64,000 nt of DNA from HXMU1420-13 sp965249965 (GCA_965249965.1 OZ252262.1:3410001-3474000); one strand, 5' to 3'; shown: positions 45,069-53,366, counted from the stretch's first letter. Notes: generated by a model from the letters alone, not told the origin. Made by a program: numbers and translations.

Positions 45069-45157
45069 CCATAACAAGCGTTTCAAACAGATTCGAATGC
45101 AGTTCGATTCTTTAATTATAATAACCCGACTCGCCACTTTAACGCCGGGACCATTTC
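45069..45157 (+). repeat. attC5 recombination site, right end worn
   Basis: R'' CCATAAC (45069-45075). The right arm is CTCGCCACTTTAACGCCGGG, but the expected GTCGTTAGG is ACCATTTCA, so the R' GTT core is lost. It probably cannot act as a normal site and marks the right edge of the array. Confidence 0.85.
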
Positions 45158-45169
45158 AAAAAATATCAT

Positions 45170-45652
45170 ATGCAAAAAGTAGTCGTATTGGTGGATGTTC
45201 AGAATGTGTATTACACCACCCGGCAAGCGCATCGGCAAAATTTCGACTACAATTATTTCTGGTCAAAATGCACAGAAGGTAGAGAGGTTGTTAAAGCCAT
45301 TGCTTATACCACACATCGTGGGGATGAAAAGCAAAAGCAGTTTCAAAATATCCTGCGGGCCATTGGATTTGAGGTAAAGCTCAAGCCATTTATTCAACGT
45401 TCTGATGGTTCAGCCAAAGGCGATTGGGATGTTGGAATTACTATTGATGCTTTGGAAAATTCCGAGGAAGCAGATGTTGTGGTGTTGGTTTCCGGCGATG
45501 GGGATTTTGCCTTACTGGTTGATAAAATCAGAAGTGATCGCAATGCTGAGGTTGAAGTGTATGGGGTTGAACAACTAACCGCGAATGCGCTCATTCAGGC
45601 GGCTTCTAAATTTGTACCCATCGAGGGTGAGTTTCTTCTTCCGGGGAGATAA
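45170..45652 (+). CDS. NYN-domain (LabA-like) protein
   Basis: 160 aa. NYN domains are PIN-like nuclease folds. The metal-binding acids are visible: VLVDVQNVYY (Asp9, Asn12), KGDWDVGITIDAL with its Asps, and VLVSGDGDFALLV. So RNA cleavage is plausible, but no substrate is known. It starts 12 bases after the worn attC5. It could be a chromosomal gene or a sixth cassette that has lost its attC; base composition is closer to the chromosome. Confidence 0.82.
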   Translation: MQKVVVLVDVQNVYYTTRQAHRQNFDYNYFWSKCTEGREVVKAIAYTTHRGDEKQKQFQNILRAIGFEVKLKPFIQRSDGSAKGDWDVGITIDALENSEEADVVVLVSGDGDFALLVDKIRSDRNAEVEVYGVEQLTANALIQAASKFVPIEGEFLLPGR

Positions 45653-45693
45653 TTACATGTCGATGTTAAATGATACCATCTATTCGTCGTCAT

Positions 45694-45733
45694 GCTGAAC
45701 CATGTGCTGAGTATACCGAAGCATGGATTCAGC
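45694..45733. repeat. Inverted repeat in repeat-rich gap
   Basis: Arms GCTGAACCATG (45694-45704) and CATGGATTCAGC (45722-45733) pair with one bulge. It belongs to a 417-base gap (45653-46069) that has no gene and also holds the elements at 45798-45822, 45838-45960 and 46025-46048. Confidence 0.65.
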
Positions 45734-45797
45734 ATCTGTAGGGAGTGAAACTCTGTTCAAGAATCTCTTTTATACCTATGTATCAATCTTTACAGAT

Positions 45798-45822
45798 CCC
45801 GGATCAAGTCCGGGATGACTAC
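45798..45822. repeat. CCCGGA-TCAAG-TCCGGG palindrome followed by ATGACTAC
   Basis: A perfect 6-base stem with a 5-base loop. A diverged copy lies at 46025-46048, and a third at about 48726-48748. All three end in ATGACTAC. Confidence 0.75.
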
Positions 45823-45837
45823 AACTAAAGGATTTCG

Positions 45838-45960
45838 GCATTGGTTGGGCGCAGGATTAGCGGTTAATCTTTCCAAGAATTCAAATCCTAAAACCTGGTC
45901 GCGCAGTCGACCGATTGGTTTTAGGTAGAATTCAGAAGATTCACTGCCCGGAAGCCAACC
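45838..45960. repeat. Hairpin repeat element, copy 1
   Basis: About 88% identical by eye to 48600-48720, same orientation. The sequence is an imperfect palindrome over its whole length: GGTTGG at one end, CCAACC at the other, and CCTAAAACC / GGTTTTAGG arms in the centre. It is non-coding; the short minus-strand frame across it is a by-product of the repeat. Confidence 0.85.
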
Positions 45961-46024
45961 CGCCGAGAGTTTTTGGTTCTTTTGTCGGTACAAAAGAACA
46001 GGAAAATTCTTCGTTCTTAAGTTT

Positions 46025-46048
46025 CCGGATCAAGTCCGTGATGACTAC
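46025..46048. repeat. Second copy of the CCGGATCAAGTCCG palindrome
   Basis: CCGGATCAAGTCCG with one changed arm base relative to 45798-45814, followed by ATGACTAC. It lies 22 bases from the stop of the minus-strand DUF5916 gene. Confidence 0.65.
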
Positions 46049-46069
46049 ATTTTGGCGCAGATGCAATCA

Positions 46070-48286
46070 TCAAAACCGATGCGTATAGCTCAACTTCACA
46101 ATACCCGCGTTGGCGGTAGTTTCAAATCGTCCCAATAGATCTTCTTCCCAATTATGATTGTAAACCAGGAATAAATTCGAGCCGGGAGTAATAATCCAGC
46201 GAAGTCGGTTATTTAATCCTATTTCTTTACTCAAATTATCGTATTGAAGATTGGTCGTAAAAAATAATTCTGTGGTTAGGTCCCAAATTCCCTCAAACTG
46301 AAAGATGTCCGCATTGAAATCACCTTCGGGTAGTCGAATCATACTTCGCTCGTAGCTTGGTGAAAGTTCAACCCCCGCTAGTGGACGAAAATTTAGCTCA
46401 ACTTCCACTTCGGTTTGAGTCCCAGTCCAAAACCCATTGTACTCGACTTCAAATCCCGCCGAAACCTTTCGGAATTCTGCTGTACTAATCCCTGCTTCTG
46501 TGTTCCAGTTTGTGTAATTATCCTCCGGAATAATGATGCTTCCATCCCGCCGAATATCAAATGCTGACTCCAGTAACTCATAGTTTCTTCCAACGCGCCA
46601 GTAAATTCGATCACCCGATGAAAGGAAAACATCCCCAAGTGTGAAAATGAGATTTTGCGTTAACAGCTTAAAATCAAGATCCGTCAAATGTTCAAAACGG
46701 ATTCCCCATCGTGCCTGATCAACGTACTTACTATTCGAAAACTGAGGAGTGTAATCGATGGATGGTTGTAGTCGTCGGAAGGCTACTCTTCGGGCAAATC
46801 CTACAGCCGGATTGAATGCTTCTCCAAATTCACGATACGAAACATGCCCCGACCATGGTCGATTTGGGAAATTTAGCCGAATTCCACGAGACGATCGGTC
46901 GAGCCAATCGGATGAATTATCATCTACATCCGCAGGATTATGAAATACAAAAAATGCTTGAAATTGCAGGTTTTTATCACCCAAAAAAGTAGATGTCGCA
47001 AGTTCCAAATCAGCACCCATAGTGTGGCGATCTTGCAATGAATCGACATCTGCGGTAGATCTGCGTGTGTAAATTAGTCCGATAGTACTTTCGCTCCCGA
47101 TATTTCGCTTTAGTCGGGCCACCGAAAAATTCTCCGGATCTAAATCCCCGGTTTCTCCAGTTCGAACATGGAGAATTGCCAGGTTGTTCTCTCCTACATT
47201 ACCAAGCAGGCGAGCGCCATAAGTGATCGGTACCGGTTTCCGGCTATTTAAACCAATTCTTCGGCTGAAATACGGATCAATTCCACTGCTGGGAGCAAAA
47301 TCATAGATGTTGGCTCCTTCCAAAAAGAAATCGCGGCGTTCTGGAAAGGCGATTGGGAAACGGGTTAGGTTTACTTGTCGCTGATCAACTTCTGCCTCAG
47401 CAAAATCGGTATTAAAGGTCAACGATGCCTTCAAACTTGGTGTGATATTGTAGTTAATATCCACGCCGGCATCCGGACTCAATTCCGTTTCTGTTTCAGC
47501 ACCTGTTAAATCTCTAGATAAACTGCTAATTCCAAACGGAACCACTTCCAATCCCAATCCCTGGGAAATATCTTTCAAGCCGGTTAGAAGTCCAGCATCC
47601 TGTGGTCGAGCAATTCCTTGATTTCTGCGGTGACCGGTCCAGAGTGCGGTCTCATTTTTTCGGCGAATCACACGCATAAAATTGATGCCCCAATATTCAC
47701 TTTCTTCATCAAAGTTGAGTGTAGCAAAAGGAATTTTGATCTCGGCCGACCAACCGAATTCTCCGATATATGTGCGGGCATCCCAAATACCATCCCAGCT
47801 AAGATTTATCCCTCCACCCTGACCGGTACTGATTAATCCATCGGTTCTAAGCCCGTTTGGATTAATTTCCATGAAATAGCCGTTGCGCTGATCATTAAAG
47901 GTGTCGAAAATCCAAACAAAGCGCTCATCCGCAGTAATTCTTTGATCTCTTCTTTTTTGAAAGGCTTTAATCTGTGACGGGTCGGAGTCATAAAGCATAA
48001 CTCCTATATAAAGATACTTATCATCATAGGTGATTTTAACTTCCGTCTTTTCGGTGGCAGGATTTCCCTCAACCGGGGATTGTTGCAAAAAACCAGACGC
48101 CGGCAGGGCGTTACCCCAGAAAGATTCATCCAATTTTCCATCAAACCTAAAAATGGATTGCTCTTGACCATCCAGCTGATATGCCTGGATTTGTTTAGTA
48201 TCATCACCGGATAATTGGAATGCTTTCGCAGATGACGAAAGACTAACTAAAACTGCTAGTAAGAAAATACCTCTAAACATCTTCAA
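46070..48286 (-). CDS. CBM9-like plus DUF5916 outer-membrane protein
   Basis: 738 aa with a signal peptide (residues 1-22, cleavage after AKAF). The N-terminal ~200 residues are a CBM9-like domain (FDGKLDESFWGNA, DDKYLYIGVMLYDSDP, GYFMEINPNGL). The rest (about 240-738) fits DUF5916, a strand-rich region resembling a beta-barrel, ending in an aromatic residue (KLSYTHRF) as outer-membrane proteins do. Carbohydrate-linked uptake is suspected in the family but not shown. The gene lies exactly between two copies of a hairpin repeat. Confidence 0.85.
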   Translation of the reverse strand: MKMFRGIFLLAVLVSLSSSAKAFQLSGDDTKQIQAYQLDGQEQSIFRFDGKLDESFWGNALPASGFLQQSPVEGNPATEKTEVKITYDDKYLYIGVMLYDSDPSQIKAFQKRRDQRITADERFVWIFDTFNDQRNGYFMEINPNGLRTDGLISTGQGGGINLSWDGIWDARTYIGEFGWSAEIKIPFATLNFDEESEYWGINFMRVIRRKNETALWTGHRRNQGIARPQDAGLLTGLKDISQGLGLEVVPFGISSLSRDLTGAETETELSPDAGVDINYNITPSLKASLTFNTDFAEAEVDQRQVNLTRFPIAFPERRDFFLEGANIYDFAPSSGIDPYFSRRIGLNSRKPVPITYGARLLGNVGENNLAILHVRTGETGDLDPENFSVARLKRNIGSESTIGLIYTRRSTADVDSLQDRHTMGADLELATSTFLGDKNLQFQAFFVFHNPADVDDNSSDWLDRSSRGIRLNFPNRPWSGHVSYREFGEAFNPAVGFARRVAFRRLQPSIDYTPQFSNSKYVDQARWGIRFEHLTDLDFKLLTQNLIFTLGDVFLSSGDRIYWRVGRNYELLESAFDIRRDGSIIIPEDNYTNWNTEAGISTAEFRKVSAGFEVEYNGFWTGTQTEVEVELNFRPLAGVELSPSYERSMIRLPEGDFNADIFQFEGIWDLTTELFFTTNLQYDNLSKEIGLNNRLRWIITPGSNLFLVYNHNWEEDLLGRFETTANAGIVKLSYTHRF

Positions 48287-48382
48287 TGTGCTGTAAAGTC
48301 TTTTTTTTAAGTCGGTTACATTAACCGAAAAATAGGACTCTTCATCTCACGAGGTGGTAAAAATATGTGTATCAAAGTGAAT

Positions 48383-48557
48383 GTACTTTTGCCATGATAC
48401 AAAAGTACCAAAAGATCTAGGCTACGAATTATTGATGCGACTCAATTGTGTTCGCTAAATAACTTCGATGGTCCATCTTCTTTCTTGCAATGTAATAAAC
48501 TAATGACCGGTGCGAATTTATTTGTCCGCCAGCTAGCGGACACGCTCTCTTCATCTC
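48383..48557. repeat. Dispersed intergenic repeat, copy B
   Basis: Diverged partner of 35903-36063, with shared blocks in the same order and spacing. A GTACTTTTG...CAAAAGTAC inverted repeat opens it. With the next element it fills the 454-base gap 48287-48740, which holds no gene. Confidence 0.65.
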
Positions 48558-48599
48558 GTCTTGTTTCATCAATAATTCTAAGGCCCATATTAGATGTTA

Positions 48600-48720
48600 G
48601 CATTGGTTGGGTGCAGGAATAGCAGTTAATCTTTTCAAGAATTCTACCTAAAATCTGGCCGCGAAGTCGACCGATTGGTTTTAGGTAGAATTCCGATGAT
48701 TCACTGACCGGAAGCCAACC
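48600..48720. repeat. Hairpin repeat element, copy 2
   Basis: Same element as 45838-45960. Here the central arms are a perfect 15-base inverted repeat, GAATTCTACCTAAAA (48639-48653) and TTTTAGGTAGAATTC (48679-48693), with a 25-base loop holding GTCGAC. Outer GGTTGG/CCAACC arms are kept. Confidence 0.88.
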
Positions 48721-48779
48721 AACCATCCCGACAAGTCTGAATGACTACAAAGTATATCAGAATCACTTACCTTCTGCCC

Positions 48780-50093
48780 ATGTCAAATCAAATCACACAT
48801 AAAGCAGACGATGAACAACTACCCCGGAAACTTGGAATGTGGGGAATTTGGCTGCTGGTAGTTAATGGATTAATCGGCGCCGGAATATTTGGATTGCCAA
48901 GTGGAGCATCCGAATTAGCAGGCGAATACAGCGTTTGGGTGTATGCATTTTGTGCGTTACTGATATTGCCGGTGATTCTTAGTTTCGCTGAAGCTGGTTC
49001 CTATTTTCGTGGAACAGGCGGTCCGGTTCGATACGGAACTGAGGCCTTTGGTCAGTTCATTGGTTTCCAAAGTGGATGGTTGTATTACATGGCTCGATTA
49101 ATCTCCTTTTCCGCAAATTCAGTATTATTGGTTGAAAGTTTAGGGTATTTTTATGCGCCAGCAGGCGAGGGTATTGGTCGACTTATAGCTCTTGCGTTAG
49201 TGTGCGGTGGGCTCACATTTATCAATGTGTTAGGATCGGTTGAATCAGTTCGTACGCTCGCTGCTTTTACTGTGGTCAAGTTCTCGGTGTTGATTCTTCT
49301 TGTTTTTGGCGGATTGGTGTTACTTGGATCTGAAGTTCTCCCTTCGTTTGAATCAAAAGCACCGGTAATGACCGATTTTGGTGCCGCCGCTCTTCTTTTA
49401 ATTTATGCTTTTGTGGGATTTGAGGGTGGCGTGGTTCCAGCAGGAGAAACCAAGAATCCCGAACGAGATATACCGCGTGCACTAATTATCGGCTTAGCAT
49501 CCATTGTCGTTTTATATATGCTGATCCAATTGGTAGCCGAGGCTGCGGTTCCAAATCTGGCAGAAACTTCTTCCCCTTTATTGGATGCATCATCAGCACT
49601 ATTTGGTGAACTTGGGGCTGTAATCTTGATGATTGGAATTGTTACTTCAGTTACCGCCAACTTGATGAGTAATATGTTCTCTACTCCTCGATTAACCTAT
49701 GCACTTTCTTTAGATCGATCTCTCCCTAAATGGTTTGGAAATGTTCACCCAAAATTCCTTACACCCGCAAACTCAATCTGGTTTTTTGGAGGGTTTGCCT
49801 TCCTTGGCGCAGCGATGAGTACCTTCACCATTCTTGCAGCCATGACCGTGTTATCCCGATTGTTTTTATACATCATCACGTGTGCCTCGATTCCAAAACT
49901 TCGTACAAAGTTTCAAAGTGAAACCACATTCACCCTAAAATGGGGATACTTAATCCCTGTTCTTGGAATTCTGGCATGTGTCTGGCTCATGTTTCAGGTA
50001 AGCCTCACCAACATTTGGATGACGCTACTGTTTATTGCTGTAGGAAGTGGATTGTACTTGCTTGGAAAAAGATCTGGAGCTTCACAAAACTAG
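48780..50093 (+). CDS. APC-family amino acid permease
   Basis: 437 aa from the ATG at 48780; a frame from 48741 starts on the ATGACTAC end of a repeat element and adds no conserved sequence, so I rejected it. About 12 membrane helices. Helix 1 carries the APC signature NGLIGAGIFGLPSG, and helix 6 has FVGFEGGVVPAGETKNPERDIPRA. The substrate is probably an amino acid, not further assignable. Inner membrane. It converges with the TauE-type gene. Confidence 0.9.
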   Translation: MSNQITHKADDEQLPRKLGMWGIWLLVVNGLIGAGIFGLPSGASELAGEYSVWVYAFCALLILPVILSFAEAGSYFRGTGGPVRYGTEAFGQFIGFQSGWLYYMARLISFSANSVLLVESLGYFYAPAGEGIGRLIALALVCGGLTFINVLGSVESVRTLAAFTVVKFSVLILLVFGGLVLLGSEVLPSFESKAPVMTDFGAAALLLIYAFVGFEGGVVPAGETKNPERDIPRALIIGLASIVVLYMLIQLVAEAAVPNLAETSSPLLDASSALFGELGAVILMIGIVTSVTANLMSNMFSTPRLTYALSLDRSLPKWFGNVHPKFLTPANSIWFFGGFAFLGAAMSTFTILAAMTVLSRLFLYIITCASIPKLRTKFQSETTFTLKWGYLIPVLGILACVWLMFQVSLTNIWMTLLFIAVGSGLYLLGKRSGASQN

Positions 50094-50096
50094 AAA

Positions 50097-50852
50097 CTAT
50101 ATCAAGTTACTTCCAAGAATGTACACACCCATTATTACCAGGAAGTATCCAAATCCTTTTTTCAGAGATGCTTGTGGAACATAACGTCCTACTCTTCCAC
50201 CTACAAAACTACCTACTATACCCACAATGGTAAAAATGCCCAGTAGTTCCCAATTTACATTCAGGCTTTCTTCGCGTAATACATCCAGATATTTGTAGAA
50301 ACCTAAAGTGCTTTTTGCAGCGATAATCACCAAACTTGTACCCACAGCAACTCGCATATCTAACCCTGCTACCAGAACAAGTGCCGGGATAATTAAAAAC
50401 CCTCCTCCTACACCTACCAAACCAGTAACTACGCCAACTACCAATCCTTCTGCAATTAACACAAATTTTGAGACTTTAAACTCTTTTGTTGGATCGATGA
50501 CTTTTCCGTTTCGAATCATCATCCAAGCCGCCAGAATCATTACAACCGCAAAAATCATCAACTGCGTATTTCCGGATATATACGATGATAACGAAGCACC
50601 ACCGTAGGTTCCGAGCATTCCGGGAATACCGAAGTAGATCACACTTTTCCAATCCACTTCTTTACGAATTGCATACGGGATCATCCCAACCATGCTGATT
50701 GCCGCAACGATTCCTAAGGATTCTGCGATTGCAACTTTCTCTGGTTCTCCAATTAAATAAACGAGAACAGGTACCGTTAAAATGGAACCACCGGAGCCTA
50801 AAAGCCCCAGTGAAATTCCAATCAAAAGGGCACCCAAAAGGGCCCAAAACAT
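50097..50852 (-). CDS. TauE/SafE-family sulfite exporter-like permease
   Basis: 251 aa with about eight helices in two repeats. The repeat motifs are IGISLGLLGSGGSILTVPVLVY and VGVVTGLVGVGGGFLIIPALVL. The family exports sulfite, sulfoacetate or related anions. It is the last gene of a minus-strand sulfur cluster: it starts one base after the stop of the MBL-rhodanese gene. Sulfite would be the expected product of that protein if it is a persulfide dioxygenase, which makes export of sulfite a sensible inference. Confidence 0.88.
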   Translation of the reverse strand: MFWALLGALLIGISLGLLGSGGSILTVPVLVYLIGEPEKVAIAESLGIVAAISMVGMIPYAIRKEVDWKSVIYFGIPGMLGTYGGASLSSYISGNTQLMIFAVVMILAAWMMIRNGKVIDPTKEFKVSKFVLIAEGLVVGVVTGLVGVGGGFLIIPALVLVAGLDMRVAVGTSLVIIAAKSTLGFYKYLDVLREESLNVNWELLGIFTIVGIVGSFVGGRVGRYVPQASLKKGFGYFLVIMGVYILGSNLI

Positions 50853-50853
50853 A

Positions 50854-52269
50854 TTAAACTTGTGCTAATTGATTGTTTCTCTGTAACCAGGGCTCAACCA
50901 AATCATCCACATAGTGCACAATATGACCATGACGTTCGAGTAACGAGGTTGCTGCAGATGCTCTTGCACCTGATTTACAGTGAACCAGAACAGGCTTACC
51001 GGCAGGTACTTCCTCAATGCGCTCGAGTAGGCGTGTATGCGCTATATTTAAAGCGCCTTCACCATGACCTTCATCAAATTCTGACTTTTTCCGAACATCC
51101 AGTAAGGTGTAGCCACCCGACTCCATCATATCATCCACCTGTTTAAAGTTGACGATATCTGTTTTTACTAGTTCGATTCCAGACTCTAGGAGTTCCGCTG
51201 GGGTAGCATATCCCTGAATGTTGTCCAAACCAATACGGATTAAATCAACGACCGCTTCCTCAACTTGATTATCTTCAATGATTAAATAGATATCCTGATC
51301 TTCTGTTATATACGAACCTGCAATAGTATTGAAGGTTTTATTCATGATGGCAAGAATGGAGTTTTTAATATGGCCATTCATGAAATCAGTCCGATTTCTA
51401 GTATCGATCACTACTGCATTTGTATCGATGGTGGCATCAATAATAGAAAGCACAGACATTTTTGGTGGCTTTGGTAGTTCACCTAATACTTTCGGACCAA
51501 TTTTATTATCTCGCTTCATTCGTGCGAAATACAAAGGAGGTTCCGGCTGCCCATCGAGAATAAATTCAACAAAACTCTTTTCAGAAATTGCAGAAGCGAT
51601 TGATTTATTGAATTGTTGCTCATATCCAACCGTAGATTTTGGCACAGCTCCCAATGCTTTTCCACATGCAGATCCAGCGCCATGTCCAGGCCATAGTTGC
51701 AAATATGCAGGCAACGATTTGAATTTCTCCAAGCTCTGATACATCACTTTTGCTGAACCTTCCATGGCTCCAACCTGGCCTGCCGCAGTTTCCAATAAAT
51801 CAGGTCGCCCAACATCACCAACAAAAACGAAGTCGCCAGATAGAATACCCATTGGCTGATCAGTTGTTGCGCCATCAGTTACCAAATAACTAACATGTTC
51901 CGGGGTATGTCCGGGGCTGTAAACGGTTTTGAATTTAATATTCCCAATTTTGAATTCATCTCCATCTTTCAATAATTGGTAATTGTAATCACTTTCGATG
52001 ATGTACTCATATTTCCAGTCAGCATCGCCTTCATCGCTCACATAAACTTTGGCCCCTTTCTCTGCGAACTCTCTAACACCTGATAAATAATCAGCATGTA
52101 TGTGGGTTTCGGCAACAGCTACGATATTAAGTCCGTGCTTTGCTGCTAATTCTTCGTAACGATTGATATCTCTCATTGGATCAACAACAATCGCCTCTCC
52201 TGTGCGCTGGCATCCAATTACGTATGCATATTGCGCTAACTTTTCTTCAAATATTTGTTCAAAAAACAT
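50854..52269 (-). CDS. MBL-fold hydrolase with two rhodanese domains (ETHE1-like)
   Basis: 471 aa. An N-terminal metallo-beta-lactamase domain (1-240) resembles persulfide dioxygenase ETHE1: VIVDPMRDINRY, ETHIHADYLSG with the metal His-His-Asp, GHTPEHVSY, GDFVFVGDVGRPDLL, and LQLWPGHGAGSACG. The first rhodanese-like domain (about 270-365) lacks an active Cys; the second (about 375-471) has it in HCKSGARAS. It probably oxidises glutathione persulfide or a similar persulfide to sulfite. Start of transcription is probably upstream of 53274. Confidence 0.9.
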   Translation of the reverse strand: MFFEQIFEEKLAQYAYVIGCQRTGEAIVVDPMRDINRYEELAAKHGLNIVAVAETHIHADYLSGVREFAEKGAKVYVSDEGDADWKYEYIIESDYNYQLLKDGDEFKIGNIKFKTVYSPGHTPEHVSYLVTDGATTDQPMGILSGDFVFVGDVGRPDLLETAAGQVGAMEGSAKVMYQSLEKFKSLPAYLQLWPGHGAGSACGKALGAVPKSTVGYEQQFNKSIASAISEKSFVEFILDGQPEPPLYFARMKRDNKIGPKVLGELPKPPKMSVLSIIDATIDTNAVVIDTRNRTDFMNGHIKNSILAIMNKTFNTIAGSYITEDQDIYLIIEDNQVEEAVVDLIRIGLDNIQGYATPAELLESGIELVKTDIVNFKQVDDMMESGGYTLLDVRKKSEFDEGHGEGALNIAHTRLLERIEEVPAGKPVLVHCKSGARASAATSLLERHGHIVHYVDDLVEPWLQRNNQLAQV

Positions 52270-52293
52270 CTTCTTATCCTTTGTCTTTTTTTG

Positions 52294-52701
52294 TTAATGA
52301 GGGAGTTTGCTCTGCAACACTCCATATACCCCTGCCCCCGCAATAGCTGCTAACAGAGGTACAATAAATATCAAATAACCAGTTCCGATTAATGCATATA
52401 GTGGCCCGGGGCATGCTCCAACAATTGCCCACCCTAAACCGAATAATGTACCACCAACAATATACCGAGTTGTGAGTGAATTATCCTTTGCTTTAATCTT
52501 GATTTCGTTACCTGAAATATCTTTTATGTTGAATCTTTTGATCAACTGTGTTCCGATCAATCCAACCACTATGGCTGAACCGATTATCCCATACATGTGA
52601 AATGAATCGAATAGAAACATTTCCTGAATTCTAAACCACGATACTACTTCTGATTTGATCAGAATAAAGCCAAACGCGATGCCTGCAATTATAAATCTCA
52701 T
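52294..52701 (-). CDS. YeeE/YedE-family protein, small half (DUF6691-like)
   Basis: 135 aa with about four helices. Conserved marks are LFGLGWAIVGACPGPLYALIG, with the Cys thought to relay thiosulfate in TsuA-like channels. It corresponds to the second half of full-length YeeE. It lies 9 bases after the 187-aa partner and 24 bases before the MBL-rhodanese gene, so all belong to one operon. Confidence 0.85.
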   Translation of the reverse strand: MRFIIAGIAFGFILIKSEVVSWFRIQEMFLFDSFHMYGIIGSAIVVGLIGTQLIKRFNIKDISGNEIKIKAKDNSLTTRYIVGGTLFGLGWAIVGACPGPLYALIGTGYLIFIVPLLAAIAGAGVYGVLQSKLPH

Positions 52702-52710
52702 TGTATACTC

Positions 52711-53274
52711 TTAGTTTAGAATTAGTGGTAAGATGAAATAGGTAGATAGTATCCCACCGGCAAAAAAGCCGATTACAGCAATTAAACTCGCTTTTTGTAA
52801 GGTGGCTAACCCAGTAATGGCATGGCCGGATGTACATCCGGATGCATATCGAGTACCAAATCCAATTAATAACCCACCAAAAACCAGCATCACCAGTCCT
52901 TGTGTGGTGCCTAGAACCGACCAGTTAAAGATTTCCTGCGGCACAAATCCACTGAAATTGGTAATTCCTAACTCGCTTAACGCTGCAATTGTACTTGCTG
53001 ATAATTCAATCGAATAATTATCAGGAGTTAATAAGGCAGCTATAACTCCACCAATTGTAATTCCTAGTGCAAGCTGTAAGTGCCATTTTCCAGTGGTTTT
53101 CCAGTCGTAATTGAAATAAGGAAATTTCTTAGGCAGTATTGCAGCACACATATGCTGGAAACTGGATGAGATTCCAAATGTTTTGTTTCCCACGATCAAT
53201 AATAATGGCAATGTAAGTCCGATTAATGGACCCGCAATGTACCAGGGCATAGGTTGTGATAAATAGTCTAACAT
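52711..53274 (-). CDS. YeeE/YedE-family protein, large half
   Basis: 187 aa with about five helices. It contains GFGTRYASGCTSGHAITGLA, the Cys-bearing motif of the thiosulfate channel TsuA. Together with the 135-aa gene it should form a split thiosulfate or sulfur-compound channel in the inner membrane. It is the first gene of the minus-strand sulfur operon and is divergent from the GntR gene. Confidence 0.88.
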   Translation of the reverse strand: MLDYLSQPMPWYIAGPLIGLTLPLLLIVGNKTFGISSSFQHMCAAILPKKFPYFNYDWKTTGKWHLQLALGITIGGVIAALLTPDNYSIELSASTIAALSELGITNFSGFVPQEIFNWSVLGTTQGLVMLVFGGLLIGFGTRYASGCTSGHAITGLATLQKASLIAVIGFFAGGILSTYFILPLILN

Positions 53275-53322
53275 TGTTGTGTTGTGATTTTTTAGTTGAC
53301 CAAGGATAAGAAGATGCGTAAA

Positions 53323-53346
53323 CTTGTATCAACATGTTATAACAAG
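53323..53346. promoter_or_regulatory. Palindromic operator candidate
   Basis: CTTGT, 3 bases, AACATGTT, 3 bases, ACAAG: a 24-base near-palindrome in the 92-base gap between the divergent sulfur operon and the GntR gene. Its size and place fit the operator of the neighbouring GntR-family regulator, probably controlling both sides. Confidence 0.6.
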
Positions 53347-53366
53347 ATAATGCAAGATAACTAGAA

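Larger units (their letters stand above)
41382..45157 (+). mobile_element. Integron gene-cassette array (five attC sites, no integrase in window)
   Basis: Five consecutive + strand genes, each followed by a homologous ~90-base attC site that starts with (A/C/T)TAAC or ATAAC and ends with GTCGTT (four sites) or a worn form (fifth). Spacing is one gene per site, the defining pattern of integron cassettes. The likely left boundary is GTTAGTT at 41382-41388; the right boundary is the worn R' of attC5. No tyrosine recombinase gene is present from 1 to 64000, so this is an orphan cluster as seen here. The cassette genes are visibly poorer in GC than neighbours (for example 20 of 60 bases at 44341-44400, against 36 of 60 inside tag at 40861-40920). 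Confidence 0.9.

Noticed and set aside
41441..45157. Regularly repeated ~90-base sequences suggesting a CRISPR array
   Set aside because: Repeats are too long and diverged, spacers are 430-960 bases and each holds a whole gene, and no cas genes are present. The attC reading explains all of it.
45170..45652. NYN-domain gene as a toxin in a toxin-antitoxin pair
   Set aside because: No small antitoxin gene is next to it; the neighbours are the worn attC and non-coding repeats.
45790..45993. Minus-strand reading frame of 67 aa in the repeat-rich gap
   Set aside because: It shares 'SESSEFYLKPIGRL' with a frame at 48442-48726 only because both lie on copies of the same hairpin repeat; neither has a ribosome site or conserved ends.
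48741..48779. Upstream start for the amino acid permease
   Set aside because: The ATG at 48741 is the ATGACTAC tail of a dispersed repeat; conserved sequence starts after 48780.
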